A stretch of 64,000 nucleotides of DNA from Collybia mongolica. Taxonomy: Eukaryota; Basidiomycota; Agaricomycetes; Agaricales; Clitocybaceae. The stretch lies in assembly GCA_013420905.1 (NCBI GenBank), contig JAAXNY010000010.1:2790001-2854000 (forward strand). The letters are read 5' to 3'. The position numbers were made by a program, and so were the translations under genes. Position 1 is the first letter of the stretch, and each line of letters starts with the position of its first letter. The notes beneath the pieces were generated by a model. It saw only the letters and a list, made by a program, of their open reading frames with translations, made no database searches and was not told where the DNA came from. This document shows, one piece after another, positions 44,603 to 56,581 of the stretch.

Positions 44603-46561
44603 CTAAGGAACATCAAATGCAAACGCAGTCTTGTTCGCTTCAAGGAAATCCACCAGCCACTTGTACAGCAGCTGTTGTTTCGGGGGTGTTTCCCGTGTGT
44701 GAGACGGGCAATGGCGAAGAACGTGTGGCACAGATTCCATAGGGAATCTGCATCTACAGGCTGTGGGCTCTTCAGGGAAGAACCGAGATCGGAATGTCCC
44801 TATGGGGGTGTGTCTGGTTACGCAGCGTGTTAAGCGTGCGGTGAGACCATGACTATGTCCGGTCTTACGCATCCAGGGCCCATTTTTGACATGGGTTGGA
44901 GTGAGTGGGGTGTCCTTCTTCTCATAGAGAGGGAGGAAGTTCTTGCCAATGTACTTTGAGGACTGGAATAGGGACCTCCAGTTGTCAAGCATGCGTGTGA
45001 CTGCCTTGCTCCTAGTGAAGTCAGCAGATATAACTGGCGCCCCCCCCCGCCTCGATGCATGTCAAGGTGGCGAGGATGTGAGCCAGTTGGTGGTCCTCTA
45101 TCTCCACACCAGGCGTGATGTAGTGAAAGTGGACAGAGTTACCAGGCTGGTGTTGGAGCCAAGGCACCAGCACGCTACAGATGGCAAGGGACAAGTGTTG
45201 TCCAGAGTGGTGAGACACATCCATGCACAGACAGAGCGCATTTGTAGAATCGGAAAAGATGTGTATCTGATGTACATCATCGAGTCCGATTTCTCTGGCT
45301 TGAGTAATGCCCTCTGCAATTGCTCACAGTTTGGCACCATCAGATGTGGAGAAGCCAGCCACAGCCCAGTCCTCGTATAGATTGCCCTCATGCCATGCCC
45401 GGTAAACCGAGACTGACTGAAGAGGGAGTGGGGGAGTTGACGCATCTGTAATGATACAGATGTGGTTGGGAGAATGGGAGGCCGCTTCTACAGCCCCCTT
45501 GAGGGATGTGGAGCGATCTTCCATAAACTTTTTGTGTTCCTTATCCGCCTTTGGCAGAGGGGAAACAATATCATAGACAATATGCCTCGGATATACATCC
45601 TTGGGGCGAGAGCCAGGGCGGTTAAGGGGATGGACAGGGTCCAGATCCTGGGATGAGAGGTCAAGGTTAGACCATGCCTCCGTGATGGGGGACTTCAGAT
45701 CACCATTGATCTGATTTTTGAGGGTCTCGACTGAGAATTTGTGTTTCCCATCAACTAGACGGCGAAAGGCATGGGTTGCCTGTAGCACTCGGGTGCAGAC
45801 ATGACTGCATTCCACCAGCTTCTTAACATGAAGGTGAATCGGAGGTAAGCCTGCGATTGTTTCCACTGCCCCCATGGGGCTGGTTTTGAAGGCGCCAGTA
45901 ATCCAGAGGCATGCATGCTGCTGCATTTTCCAGAGAGAATCAAGGGGGCCTACCATGCGGGCTCCTTCGTATAGCCATAGCCTGCTCCCATATGTAGCTA
46001 TGGGGAGAACACAGGCATGGTACAGCACTCGTTTGTGTTTGGGCCTAAGCCCACGAACTGAGTTGCCAAGGGCAAGCATGGCCCGCACTGATGTGAGGGC
46101 CTTGTTCGTGTAGCATTTGACATGTTCCCTGAAAGTGAGGGGCCGGTCAAAAAAGAAGCCCAGATAGCGCCATATGGTGCCTGGGCGGAGTGGTGTATCA
46201 CCTGTATAGGGTGCATAACCTAAGTCGATGTTGGGGTTAGCATCACCGTGTTTCCAAGAGAAGTGAAATCCCTCAGACTTGCTGTGTTCGAAGACTAGGC
46301 CCATGGCCTGGGTCAGTTCGAAGACAACCTTGTATGCTCTCTTGAGCTTGGCTAGGTTTGTCTCCCATGACTTGGACTGCGCAATAATTGTGCCATCGTC
46401 AACATAGGAGATGAGAGTGGACTCTCTGACCCTTCGTTCAAATTCCTTGAGGAAGGGGGAGAGGCAGAGAGCAGAGAGGATGGGGGACAGGGCAGAGCCC
46501 TGGCCTACACTGACACTGGAGGGGAATTCTGGGGATAGATCATCATCCCATGCATAACGTT
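44603..46561 (-). pseudogene. LINE ORF2, 3' half: RT palm end, RNase H, CCHC
   Basis: Continuation of the reverse transcriptase. The RT active-site box YVDDGTII is at about 46,400. The thumb and connection run to about 45,500, then an RNase H domain with IITDAS and FSDSTNALC acidic motifs, and a C-terminal CCHC-type motif (C-x-C-x8-H-x4-C) near 44,700. An in-frame TGA at 45,326-45,324 interrupts the RNase H. A nine-base C run near 45,042-45,050 coincides with a change of frame. The coding end is at 44,603. Confidence 0.8.
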
Positions 46562-47777
46562 GATAAGGCCCGAAATTGTTTGCACTTATAAAGTCAACAA
46601 GTAAGGCTATTAGTGTCATTTCTAATAACCAAGTAAGCAGTAATAAAGGATTAGAGTCGAGCTCCGAGACGGCTAATCAGAGTGAACTAGTCTAATGGAT
46701 AATACACTATCAGTACAGAGGACTATGAGTACGGTCTATTATTAGTCCTATTCACCATGCCCGGTTACAACCTCGGTGTCTTAGTTCATAAGTAACCGTT
46801 GTAGTATGATATCATTAGTCCGGGGATCATCATTAATAGGAGAAGTAATTGTAAATCCAGGACTTGCACAACCCGATCCTAGTCAGGGGTACTTGGTGTT
46901 AACTACTGGAAGTGACGGGACACCGTGAATAGCAACCAGGACAATCAGGAGGAGTAAACGACAGTGCCGCGCTGTTTTAAATAACAGAGCGCGCGGTCGG
47001 GACTTGATAAGAGTTTAGCCAGCTCTCTCAATATTTGATAAGTAACCAGTAAATGACATAATTGGCACACATGGCGCGCGCGCCAAGTTGTAGTAGACGC
47101 GTCAGTATTGAATACAGATTCTTGGCGCGCGGGAGCGCGGTTCCGTGTAAAATTTACAATTCCATATGATATTTAGTTTGTACATTATAAATAGACTGTA
47201 GATGAGTAGCGCTAAGGCAAGGAATCTTGCCCCCACTTTGCGCTACTATAGAGTATACAAATCACATTTGTTAAAAACACTATTGCGTGCCCGAATTAAG
47301 GATCAGATTGCTTCAACGTGTCTTGATTGGAATTGATTGAAGAACTACAGAATTAAAGAGACTTAGTTCACTTGGAACTTAGTATCGTATTGTCCGTTGG
47401 AATTACTAGGCACTTGGCCTTAGTGCACTTGGCACTGTATTGTTTGATAAGTCGCTTGGACTTACAGATCCGTTTGGGATCATTAATAATTGAACGTACA
47501 CTTGGTACCCAGTCTATTGGATCGAGAAATATTATAAATATACCTAGCAGGTTTATAAACCTGTGTTGAAGCTTTTGTCTGAATCAAACCCGTTGGGAGA
47601 TCATTGAAAAGGGCTTTGGCTAGTACTATTCAAAGCTTAGTGCTTCTAAGCACTTGAACCCGAACTCAAAACAGGCGATTCCTACTGTTCGTGTGTTGAT
47701 TGTTAAGTTTGGTGTGTGTGTGTAAGGGATTACATTTCATAGCATCAGCGCACTTATAGCCCAGGAGCCCCCTTTCA
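46562..47777 (+). repeat. 5' long terminal repeat
   Basis: 1,216 bp, begins TGATAAGG and ends CCTTTCA. It matches the 3' LTR except for six substitutions, all transitions, and one missing T near 46,620. It contains a TATAAATAG box near 47,187 that could start the genomic RNA. Confidence 0.92.
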
Positions 47778-47779
47778 TC

Positions 47780-47797
47780 TGGAGCCCACCGCGAGGG
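47780..47797 (+). promoter_or_regulatory. Primer-binding site
   Basis: TGGAGCCCACCGCGAGGG starts two bases after the 5' LTR. The leading TGG pairs with the CCA tail of a tRNA. I could not name the tRNA from memory. Confidence 0.6.
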
Positions 47798-48233
47798 TTC
47801 AGAGTTTTTGAATAGTCTAAAGAGAGCATCTTTCTTTGAAAAATATTATACCAAGACGAGTAACGTCGTCTACAAATTGAAGTAGAGCGGAGAAAGTTTA
47901 GTCAATCTGTCTCAAGAGCCACACCCACAAGCCAGCTCGTCAAACAGACTAACTAATCAGCCACTTGCAAGACAAGTAGCTACAAAAACGCGGCAGACTA
48001 AAAATTCGCAAAACGCTGGAGTAACAGAGTCGTTACCACCTCCTAGGCGAGCGCGCACACGAGGATCTTCACAACCAGCCTTTGGATCTTCAGGACCAAG
48101 GCAAGTATTTAGAACTCCAGAGCCCTTAGGAAACATATCGACTACTAGTAGACCAGTAGCGCGCGGAAGATCGTCCGTAGTAAACCCAGTAGCAAACCCG
48201 AACTCGTTAGCTACTCAGAACCATTCAGTAATC

Positions 48234-49745
48234 ATGACTGAACCCCCTCGTAAATATATGCCCCAACCAGGCGTCCGTGATGCACCAGTATTCAAAGGAA
48301 AAGAGCCCACGGGTTTAATCCGGTTTCTGGAGCGAATGGAGGTCCTATGGAAGGAGTGTAACATTACAAATGATGAAGAAAAGAAGTCAATGTTGGGAAA
48401 ATACGCAGACCTACAATCAGAGAATGAGTGGAGGGCATTAGACCACTATAAGACAGGCACTTGGACGGATTTCAAGACAGAGTTGATCTCTAGTTATCCG
48501 GAAGCACTCGATCAAGTAGAAGGATCAGTAGCCAAGTTAGAGGCAGTGTGTCGCGCCAACCCACGTATTGGAGTAACCGATGAGGCCGCGCTGAAAAAGC
48601 TGAAGCGTGAATTCAAAGCAGAATCTATTAAACTCTTGGGAGTTAGGCCACCTATTATCTCTAACCGTGAATTAGTTACCAAGTTCTTGGGATGTCTAGA
48701 CAAAGTCTTCAGATCCCAAGTACAAGGAAGGCTAACCCTGCTAGGGAATAATCAGTCTAATGCTACACAGGCAGGACAAGCCGTTGCTACAAACAACCGA
48801 GCAGATCCTAATACTATTGCCGAAGCCGCCGCGCTCGCGCGACGAAAAGGGGATCAGTACGATCTGGAGGAAGTTATAGCAACTGCAATCAGCATTTCTG
48901 AAGGTGTAGCCAACATGAATATTCCAGACACAAATAGATTGTTTATAACGTCCGTAACAGCAACAGCAGCGCCCAAAATCAAAGTAGAGATGGATGAAAT
49001 AAAACAACAAATAGTTAATTTGTTAGACCGTCTCCAAGTAAATGAGAAGAATACGAGGAGTGGATTCGAGGATGTAATGAAAGTGCTTCAACAAGCAACT
49101 GTTCAGAACCATGCCACGAATAGCGCACCCCAGCAGCATCAGTATCAGAATCAGTACGGAAAGCCTAAAGAAGGACAACCGCAAAGACCAAATGTGTATA
49201 AATGTCACTACTGTTTTACACCCGGACACTTCATAATGGCCTGTCCCGAGAAACAGAAACATTTTGAGGAAGGGAAAATAAAAACCAACGCAAATGGAGG
49301 AGTATGCTTACCAGACGGATCATATATTCCAAGAGAACCAGAAACGGTATCATTGAAAGATAAAGTGGAACACTTCCATTCAAAGAAGGTAGCGGCCCTT
49401 TATTACGGAGATGTCACGGAAGGACCTGCTCCAGGAGTATTGTCCGTTATGCAGTCACATAATGCAGTAGACAATAGTAATGACATTGGAACCTTGAAAG
49501 CCATAATGGCACAAATGGCACAATTTCAAGCGCAACAAATGTTAGGACAACAGAGCGCGCAAACCGCGCTGCCAGTAGCGCCTCAGATGCAGAAACAGGA
49601 ATATATAAATAATAACTATAATCCTACGGCAAAGAGCGCGCCGAACCCTGACATAGTAGCCTTACAAGCACAAATGAGTACTTTATTAGGGCAGGTAGCA
49701 GAACTCAATAACCAAAACAAGGTTAAAGAGTCGGGTTTCAATTAG
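48234..49745 (+). CDS. gag: Gag polyprotein of the LTR retrotransposon, at least 503 aa
   Basis: Structural capsid/nucleocapsid protein. The first ATG is at 48,234. The capsid-like helical region spans about residues 20-170. A single zinc knuckle CHYCFTPGHFIMAC (C-x2-C-x4-H-x4-C) sits at about residue 325. Gln/Asn-rich segments follow. The same frame is open for 348 nt upstream of the ATG (from 47,886) with no ATG in it, so translation may start at a non-AUG codon or on another transcript form. The gene ends at TAG 49,743-49,745, directly behind a slippery heptamer that would put ribosomes into the protease frame. Confidence 0.88.
   Translation: MTEPPRKYMPQPGVRDAPVFKGKEPTGLIRFLERMEVLWKECNITNDEEKKSMLGKYADLQSENEWRALDHYKTGTWTDFKTELISSYPEALDQVEGSVAKLEAVCRANPRIGVTDEAALKKLKREFKAESIKLLGVRPPIISNRELVTKFLGCLDKVFRSQVQGRLTLLGNNQSNATQAGQAVATNNRADPNTIAEAAALARRKGDQYDLEEVIATAISISEGVANMNIPDTNRLFITSVTATAAPKIKVEMDEIKQQIVNLLDRLQVNEKNTRSGFEDVMKVLQQATVQNHATNSAPQQHQYQNQYGKPKEGQPQRPNVYKCHYCFTPGHFIMACPEKQKHFEEGKIKTNANGGVCLPDGSYIPREPETVSLKDKVEHFHSKKVAALYYGDVTEGPAPGVLSVMQSHNAVDNSNDIGTLKAIMAQMAQFQAQQMLGQQSAQTALPVAPQMQKQEYINNNYNPTAKSAPNPDIVALQAQMSTLLGQVAELNNQNKVKESGFN
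49733..49739 (+). promoter_or_regulatory. Candidate -1 ribosomal frameshift site (G GGT TTC)
   Basis: The heptamer GGGTTTC is phased X XXY YYZ relative to gag and lies one codon before the gag stop. After a -1 slip the reading continues without a stop into the protease frame. This is the classical arrangement for gag-pro expression; efficiency and a downstream structure were not assessed. Confidence 0.55.
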
Positions 49746-49750
49746 GTCCG

Positions 49751-50956
49751 ATGAAGGAGGCTAAGGAACACGCTAGACCTACGACTAGGTCGCGTTCCAA
49801 GAGACAGCCAGAGGACCGAAGTAAAAATAGAAATAGTCGTCAAGAAAGTAACAATTCAGAGAGTAGTCAGGATAGTAGTGAAGAGGAGTTGGTAGCGCCG
49901 TCTCCTAGTAAAAAGAAAGTAAAATTTGTTGAACCATCAGTAAAGTCCCCAGTACGAAAAGAATTACCCTACATCGATGTGCCCGTGGTACCCTACATAC
50001 CCCGGAGAACGGAACGCAACCCTGAACCAGTTGATCCGCTACCTAATTTTAACACTAAGCGCGGTCCGACTTATGAAACTAAGTCCCCGATAGAAGTAAA
50101 ATTAAAAGGTGGCGATATAATTGCTAAAGTATTAGACAACCCTATCACATTGACCACGGGAGAGTTAATGGGCTTGTCAAAAACCATTAGAGATGGAATA
50201 AAGAATATTGTAACTGCCAGACGTAAGTCCCTTACCCAAAGGGACGCTAACTTGCAAATAAACGGAATAGATGAGGAAGACGTCTTACCCTTTGGAGGGG
50301 ACTGGGAACTTGATGATAACTACTTACGGCATGACGCGCTACCAGTAGAGTCAATCCCATTCCAGTCTTTCTTCATCTCAGAGTATGACCGTGGTGGAAT
50401 ACCTAAGGGATCTATAATATGCGGGGACCCAGTCCTACAGTATTTAGAATCTTTACCAGCCGGGGAAGAGCCCAAACAGTTGTATGTAGCAAAAGAATCG
50501 GCCTCTTTGCGCGCAGTATATCCAGTAATAAATGGGGTAGGAACGGAGGAATCTTTATTAGATGGGGGATCCCAAATAGTATCAATGGCTAAACAAACGG
50601 CTTTAGACTTGGATATTTCATGGGATCTGGACGTTGTCATACACATGCAGAGTGCTAATAAACAAGTGGAGAAAACAGCGGGATTAGCGCGCAATGTCCC
50701 TTTCTTGTTTAATGACATGGCCATCTACCTCCAAGTACATATTATAAATTCACCCGCATACAAAGTATTGCTCGGGAGACCGTTTGATACGCTCACGGAA
50801 AGTCAGATCAAAAATGCTCGGGACGGGGGACAAGTAGTCACTATCACGGACCCTAACACGGGACGAAGGTGTACTATTCCTACCCATGCAAAGGGATCAC
50901 CGCCTAAGCTGTTGAAAAGACAACCGGAGCAGGATTTTCGGCCTTCGATGAATTAA
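49751..50956 (+). CDS. Retrotransposon protease-region protein, 401 aa
   Basis: Lies in the -1 frame relative to gag; this frame is already open at 49,724, overlapping the gag end. The N-terminal third is charged and low in complexity. The C-terminal part holds a retropepsin-like core: [11 protein letters not shown] (about residue 271, D-G-G in place of D-T/S-G), a hydrophobic strand, and [10 protein letters not shown] as the flap-end motif. The ATG at 49,751, 5 nt after the gag stop, could alternatively allow re-initiation. It would process Gag and Pol. Confidence 0.8.
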   Translation: MKEAKEHARPTTRSRSKRQPEDRSKNRNSRQESNNSESSQDSSEEELVAPSPSKKKVKFVEPSVKSPVRKELPYIDVPVVPYIPRRTERNPEPVDPLPNFNTKRGPTYETKSPIEVKLKGGDIIAKVLDNPITLTTGELMGLSKTIRDGIKNIVTARRKSLTQRDANLQINGIDEEDVLPFGGDWELDDNYLRHDALPVESIPFQSFFISEYDRGGIPKGSIICGDPVLQYLESLPAGEEPKQLYVAKESASLRAVYPVINGVGTEESLLDGGSQIVSMAKQTALDLDISWDLDVVIHMQSANKQVEKTAGLARNVPFLFNDMAIYLQVHIINSPAYKVLLGRPFDTLTESQIKNARDGGQVVTITDPNTGRRCTIPTHAKGSPPKLLKRQPEQDFRPSMN

Positions 50957-53900
50957 TCCAAAGTGATCAAGGAGAGCTAGCCGTAGAAATTGCTGAAGAT
51001 GAGGACAGGAACTTTATTATAACGGGTTATAGACACCCTACTGATAAGCGGAATTTTGGTCACAAAGAACTTAGAGATGTCTTTTTGTCTAGAAGTGATG
51101 TAAACATGAATAGTACAGTACCTGAACGCGAATTACTAGCCACGTACTTGGCTTCCGTAGATGAGCGCGATGGACCAGTAATAAACTACGAGCAGAACAG
51201 TAGGGACCCAGCAAGCACACCCACTAGACCGCTGACATACGCTCAAGAACAGCCCATGATCAATAAAGCTTTAAGTAAATTAAAGCAGTGGCAAATTGGC
51301 ACAAACGAGCGCGGTCTTGGAACGGCAACAAGTGAAAAGTGTAATATTGAGACCATGGATCAGCTAGTAGGAAAGAAGTATAAACCAGTACATTTGAAAA
51401 CAAAACCAACACTGGCGGACCTGCCTGATAAATTTAGAATTATCAGAGATATAAAGGGCGACCCTTTAGCAGCCCTACCAGTTCTAACACCTAACCCACC
51501 TCCGTTTAAACCAACTGGGAGGTACACTGAGGAAAGGCGCGCGGAATTCCAAAGAGTACACGAAGAAGAAAGCTTCTTAAAACCTAAAGAGATGGATATA
51601 ATCCACGACTTTATGTGCAAACATAATGATGGTTTTGCTTGGAATGATAGTGAGCGCGGTAGTTTTAAGAAGGAATATTTTCCTCCCGTCAAAATACCAG
51701 TAGTCCCACATACGCCGTGGACAGAGAGGAACATTAGAATCCCACCAGGAATCTATGAAGATGTTTGTAAAATCATCAAGACAAAAATTGATGCAGGAGT
51801 CTATGAGAGATCCAATTCATCATACAGGTCTAGATGGTTTACCGTATTAAAGAAAGGCCCAGGAAAGAAGCTTAGAATTGTACATAGTCTAGAACCACTG
51901 AATGCAGTCACAATAGCGCACTCGGGTCTACCACCCGCTACCGAAGAACTAGCAGAACACTTCGCAGGGCGCGCTTGTGGCGGAATGATGGATCTATATG
52001 TAGGATACGATGAGAGGCCTTTAGCAGAAACCTCGCGCGATCTAACCACGTTCCAAACACCATTTGGCGCGCTGAGATTAGTAACACTCCCTATGGGATG
52101 GACGAATTCTGTTCCAATATTTCATGATGATGTCACGTACATCCTACAGGATGAGGTACCACATGTCACAATACCCTATATTGATGATGTACCCGTGCGC
52201 GGTCCAGCAACGCGTTACGAACTACCGGACGGAACAGAAGAAGAGCTACCTGGTGCTCCAGGTGTTAGGCGCTTCTTCTGGGAACATATGCAAAATGTAA
52301 ATCGCGTCGTACAGAGAATGAAGTATTCTGGAGGAACATTTTCAGGATATAAGTCTATGTTATGCGCAAGTGAAATTCTAGTGGTAGGACATAGATGTAC
52401 ATATGAAGGACGGAAACCTACTACAGATAGAATCGGTGTAGTTGAAAGATGGGGACCATGCAAAGATGTCAGTGAAGTACGCGCTTACATGGGAACTATT
52501 GGTGTATGCAGGAATTTCATTAAAGACTTCGCCCGTATAGGTCAACCAATTCAAAAGTTAACTAGGAGTAGTGAACCTTGGATATGGGGGCCTGAGCAAG
52601 AAGAAGCGCAGCAGCTATTATTAGACGCACTTAAAAATAGCCCTGCGCTCCGTCCAATTAATTACACCTGGAATACGCCAGTAGTACTGTCAGTAGATAC
52701 GTCATGGAAAGCCGTAGGCTACTATATCTACCAGGAAGACCCTGATATACCTGGAAGAAAGCACTATGCTAGATTTGACTCGATAACTCTGAATGAGCGC
52801 GAAGCGCGCTTCTCACAACCCAAACGAGAGCTATTCGGATTAATGAGAGTTCTAATGGCATGTTATTATTGGTTTATTGGAGTACGAAATTTGGTAGTGG
52901 AAACGGATGCAAAGTACATTAAGGGGATGTTATCAAACCCAAGTTTAGGACCTAATGCAACGGTAAATAGGTGGATCGATAGGATACTTATGTTCCACTT
53001 TACTTTGGTTCATAAAGCTGGTAAAGGCTTTGGCCCAGACGGTCTGTCAAGACGCGACGCGCGGCTAGGGGATCCTGTCTACCCGGACCCAGACGATGGT
53101 TACGACGAACCCTCAGGTCCTTTAAGGTTTATCAACCCAACGGAAGGATTGGATGACCCTTTGGAACTGTCAGACTTTAAAGAGGAGATCGACACGCGCG
53201 GCGGATATCTATTCCAACTTGCAAAGGAAATCTCTGATTTTGAAGTGGAAGTAAACAATGCCTGGGCTGGTGAAGCAGCATTTATCGGAGAAGTAAAACA
53301 GCACTTAGGTTTAGGACGGTTCGGTATTCAAAGAGAAGCTTATCTAAAGCAACTTGTAAATACTACTGTCATACCCAATGAAAAGTTTAAATACGACCCT
53401 AATGTAAGGGAAGTATATGATGAGTCTAAACGGACACCTACGGCACAGGAACAGGATAAAAACCTACCTTTAATAAAAGAATGGTTAAAAAGACCACAAA
53501 AGAGACCAAAAGGAATGACAGATCGCGCCTACCTAAAGTTTGCAAGGCAGGCATCTAATTTCTTTTTGGATCCAGAAGGCAGGATGTATAGGAAAAATAT
53601 CGATAGCGCGCACCAGCTTGTTGTTGATAAAAATCACCGAACATATATGATGAAGGCGTCTCACGATTCTGTTGGACATAGGGGTTTCTATGCAACAAAA
53701 TCTTTAATAGATAAAAGATTTTGGTGGCCAGAAATGGAACGCGATGTATCATGGTATGTGAAGTCATGTCACATCTGTCAGACAAGGCTTTTAACTTTGT
53801 TGAGAATCCCTCCTGTTATAACCCACACACCGTCTATATTCCAAGTATTGCATGCGGACACCATGTATATGAGCCCATCGTCTAACGGTTATAAATACAT

Positions 53901-54951
53901 TGTCCAAGGAAGATGTGCGCTGTCTTCATGGATGGAAGGCGCGCCCCTCAAATCTGAGGACGGCAAGACCTTGGGAAGGTGGCTGTTCGAAGAAGTAATT
54001 TGTAGATGGGGTTCTCTAACGGAAATTGTAACGGATAATGGTCCTGCCTTTGTCGCAGCCAAAGCGTGGCTGGAATCCAAGTATGGTATTACAGGAATAA
54101 GTATATCACCATACAATTCCAAAGGAAATGGGATCGCCGAGCGCGCACATTGGGATGTGCGTCAAGCTGTCTTCAAAGCTACAGGTGGTGATGTAAAGAA
54201 GTGGTACTACTTCTTCCACCATGTAATGTGGGCTGACAGGATTACTATACGGAGAGGGACGGGTTGCTCCCCCTATTTTATGATTACGGGCGCGCACCCA
54301 ACCTTACCGTTAGATATCATTGAAGCCACTTGGTTAGTAAAGTTACCAGGAAAAATATTGACTACAGAGGAACTCATTGGGTTTAGAGCGCAGGCTCTAG
54401 CTAAGCACGTCCAGCATGTGGCCGATATGAGGAAACGTATCAATATAGAAAAACGAAGGAGACTATTACAGTATGAGAAGGATCACAGCGCGACCATCAG
54501 AGACTATGATTTCAAACCAGGAAGTTTAGTACTAGTTAGAAATACCGAGGTCGAAAGTTCGCTCGATAAAAAGCTGAAGCCACGGTACCTGGGACCAATG
54601 ATAGTCCTGAGACGAAACCGCGGGGGAGCCTATATTGTTTGTGAAATGGATGGATCGGTGTGGCAACATAAAGTGGGGGCGTTTAGGGTTATTCCCTATT
54701 TTGCTAGGAGTACAATTGAACTGCCGGATAATCTGCAAGATCTAATAGACATCTCTAGCGAAACATTAAATGCTTTAGTGGAATCGAAAGATCCCGCTAA
54801 TAGACAAGTTTATAAGGAGCGTGACTATACCTTTGACAGAGTCCAATTGGATCAGTCCGATTCAGAGTCAAGCTCTAGTGAAAACACTGAAGAGGGGATA
54901 GCGCCGGCGCTACCACAAACTACTATGTCACACCGGAAGTTGCATAAGTGA
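50908..54951 (+). CDS. pol: Pol polyprotein: reverse transcriptase, RNase H, integrase
   Basis: Open for 1,347 codons in the -1 frame relative to the protease frame, overlapping its end by 49 nt; the first ATG is well inside, so frameshift expression is likely. The RT has [18 protein letters not shown] and the catalytic PYIDDVPV (nt 52,174 on). RNase H begins [18 protein letters not shown] and has the [10 protein letters not shown] helix. The integrase has an HHCC zinc domain (HDSVGHRG ... CHICQ, about 53,655-53,780) and the DDE core: [16 protein letters not shown] and [10 protein letters not shown] tail after the integrase is acidic and Ser-rich. All key acidic residues are present, so the enzyme may be functional. 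Confidence 0.92.
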   Translation, partial: AVEKTTGAGFSAFDELIQSDQGELAVEIAEDEDRNFIITGYRHPTDKRNFGHKELRDVFLSRSDVNMNSTVPERELLATYLASVDERDGPVINYEQNSRDPASTPTRPLTYAQEQPMINKALSKLKQWQIGTNERGLGTATSEKCNIETMDQLVGKKYKPVHLKTKPTLADLPDKFRIIRDIKGDPLAALPVLTPNPPPFKPTGRYTEERRAEFQRVHEEESFLKPKEMDIIHDFMCKHNDGFAWNDSERGSFKKEYFPPVKIPVVPHTPWTERNIRIPPGIYEDVCKIIKTKIDAGVYERSNSSYRSRWFTVLKKGPGKKLRIVHSLEPLNAVTIAHSGLPPATEELAEHFAGRACGGMMDLYVGYDERPLAETSRDLTTFQTPFGALRLVTLPMGWTNSVPIFHDDVTYILQDEVPHVTIPYIDDVPVRGPATRYELPDGTEEELPGAPGVRRFFWEHMQNVNRVVQRMKYSGGTFSGYKSMLCASEILVVGHRCTYEGRKPTTDRIGVVERWGPCKDVSEVRAYMGTIGVCRNFIKDFARIGQPIQKLTRSSEPWIWGPEQEEAQQLLLDALKNSPALRPINYTWNTPVVLSVDTSWKAVGYYIYQEDPDIPGRKHYARFDSITLNEREARFSQPKRELFGLMRVLMACYYWFIGVRNLVVETDAKYIKGMLSNPSLGPNATVNRWIDRILMFHFTLVHKAGKGFGPDGLSRRDARLGDPVYPDPDDGYDEPSGPLRFINPTEGLDDPLELSDFKEEIDTRGGYLFQLAKEISDFEVEVNNAWAGEAAFIGEVKQHLGLGRFGIQREAYLKQLVNTTVIPNEKFKYDPNVREVYDESKRTPTAQEQDKNLPLIKEWLKRPQKRPKGMTDRAYLKFARQASNFFLDPEGRMYRKNIDSAHQLVVDKNHRTYMMKASHDSVGHRGFYATKSLIDKRFWWPEMERDVSWYVKSCHICQTRLLTLLRIPPVITHTPSIFQVLHADTMYMSPSSNGYKYIVQGRCALSSWMEGAPLKSEDGKTLGRWLFEEVICRWGSLTEIVTDNGPAFVAAKAWLESKYGITGISISPYNSKGNGIAERAHWDVRQAVFKATGGDVKKWYYFFHHVMWADRITIRRGTGCSPYFMITGAHPTLPLDIIEATWLVKLPGKILTTEELIGFRAQALAKHVQHVADMRKRINIEKRRRLLQYEKDHSATIRDYDFKPGSLVLVRNTEVESSLDKKLKPRYLGPMIVLRRNRGGAYIVCEMDGSVWQHKVGAFRVIPYFARSTIELPDNLQDLIDISSETLNALVESKDPANRQVYKERDYTFDRVQLDQSDSESSSSENTEEGIAPALPQTTMSHRKLHK

Positions 54952-55097
54952 TAAATCAGTATGAAAACAGAAGCAGTAAAGACAGTGTAAGCAACGAAGC
55001 TAAGTAGTAAGGACAGTGTTAAACCGAGTAAAGACAGTAATACAAAGGAGCGTGGGGAGGGACACCATAACTAAGGAGGAAGTTAATTGGACTACCC

Positions 55098-56475
55098 TCA
55101 AGCAGATATGAAGTCGTCTTCAACCTCGGGCAAGGGCACATCAGCCGGAGCTACCTCCTCTTTATCATTGTCATCCTGGTCATGGACTTCGGTAGCGCTT
55201 GCAGTGGCAGCCTCGTCAGAGCCTCCCTCCAGAGCGGCCTCGTTCATTAGACCGTTGAGGCGAGTAACCTCGTCCATAGTGGCGTCACGACGCTTCAATA
55301 AGAAGGACACTGTATGACTGATCTCCTCCAACTCAGCGCGGTAGTTTAAAAGCATCCTACCGAGGGCTTGCTTGGTGTGTGACAAGGGATCGCCCGCGTC
55401 AGCAATCAAGCGCGCCCGCGCTAAGACTACATCGTGCTCCTTGGAGGGACGGAAGTCAATAAAGACACGAGTATCTGATACACAGTCAGTATAAAAATAG
55501 AACCATCTATTATTAGAAAACGTACCCTCAGCAGATGCCTTTGGATCTTCATCCGGGGTGTCCTGCCTCGTACGCTTTTTGGGACAAAGAGTGCTGCCGC
55601 GGTTGAGCTCGGAACGCTTACCGTCCTGTAGGAATAAGAAACAAAGTAATAGACAGAGCAAAAACAAGAATGGGTACCTTGATGGCAGCCTTTTCAGCCT
55701 TAGTCCTTTTGACATGGGGAACCTTAATGTTCTCCTTCTCCTTGCGACTACGGGTGATTGGTCCTTCACTAAGGAGACGACTAGTCACTGGCCCAGAGAC
55801 AGTAGCGCTAGCCGTAGCGCCGGAATCAATGACCATATTCTTGAGTAAAGAAGAGACGCCATTGAGTATGTCGCGCACTGACAGCGCGGTAGCTAAAAAG
55901 AAACATACCGAGTCAGTACCAGACATTTCAATGTCACCGTCATATTCACCGCCAGCAATGACCTCGCCTGGAATAGCGGGACTATCCGCATCACCACCAG
56001 TAGCAGGGACCTAGTACCAGAAAACCATGGTTTAAGAACAGTACAGTGCAAGATAAGGTAAAAAGCGCGCACCGCGGTTTGAGACAGGTGCTCGGTGCGG
56101 ACCTTTTCACGGTGACGGTGAATAGCGGCAGTAAGAGTCACAATGTTGCGGTAGACGGGCTCTTGAAGTAACTCGGGGTATACATGTTGTAGTCCCTGGA
56201 ATGCTTTACGGACGCCAAAGATAACATTCTGCCAGGACCGCTCCGTCAAAACCATTTTGGACTCAGTCAGGAGTAGCTGTAAATTGTAAAAGTTGTTACG
56301 ATAACGGCGTATATAAGTTAATTGGTAAAAAGTGTACCGCGGTTTCGCCTAACTTCCGGACGCTGACCCTTTGTTCAACAAGGGTGTCCATCGATAAACG
56401 AGCTTGAAAGGTGTGCCACTGAGCTTGGACCATCTTGAAGTTCTCGATGTCTTGATAGTTGGGGGGGCTAGTCAT
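55098..56475 (-). CDS. Antisense cargo gene B of the LTR element, 360 aa, unknown
   Basis: Six exons on the minus strand with clean GT-AG junctions and consistent phase: 56475-56338, 56276-56073, 56010-55909, 55839-55678, 55625-55526 and 55474-55098. The intron at 55,908-55,840 is 69 bp, stop-free and a multiple of three, so a 383-aa version is possible. The protein is hydrophilic. It starts MTSPPNYQDIENFKMVQAQW, has a helical region (WQNVIFGVRKAFQGLQHV), a basic segment (TRSRKEKENIKVPHVKRTK) that could be a nuclear signal, a long helix-rich part and an acidic tail (DQDDNDKEEV). I recognise no domain. It follows gene A in the same direction, and a strong TATA box lies about 100 bp upstream of its ATG. 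It is not part of the normal gypsy gene set. Confidence 0.65.
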
Positions 56476-56570
56476 AATGATGCAGAGGAAATTGATTCTT
56501 CGAACCAGAACGTTGTAAAGAGAGTATAATAGAGTTGGGCGATGTCTTGGGACAAAAAGCACAGCCAGTG

Positions 56571-56581
56571 CCCTTTTTATA
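56571..56581 (-). promoter_or_regulatory. TATA box of antisense gene B
   Basis: On the minus strand the sequence reads TATAAAAAGGG, about 100 bp before the ATG at 56,475. This is a near-ideal core promoter and suggests that the antisense gene is transcribed on its own. Confidence 0.6.

Noticed and set aside
47372..47569. 65-codon frame present identically in both LTRs
   Set aside because: The duplication comes from the LTR being repeated. There is no coding signal.
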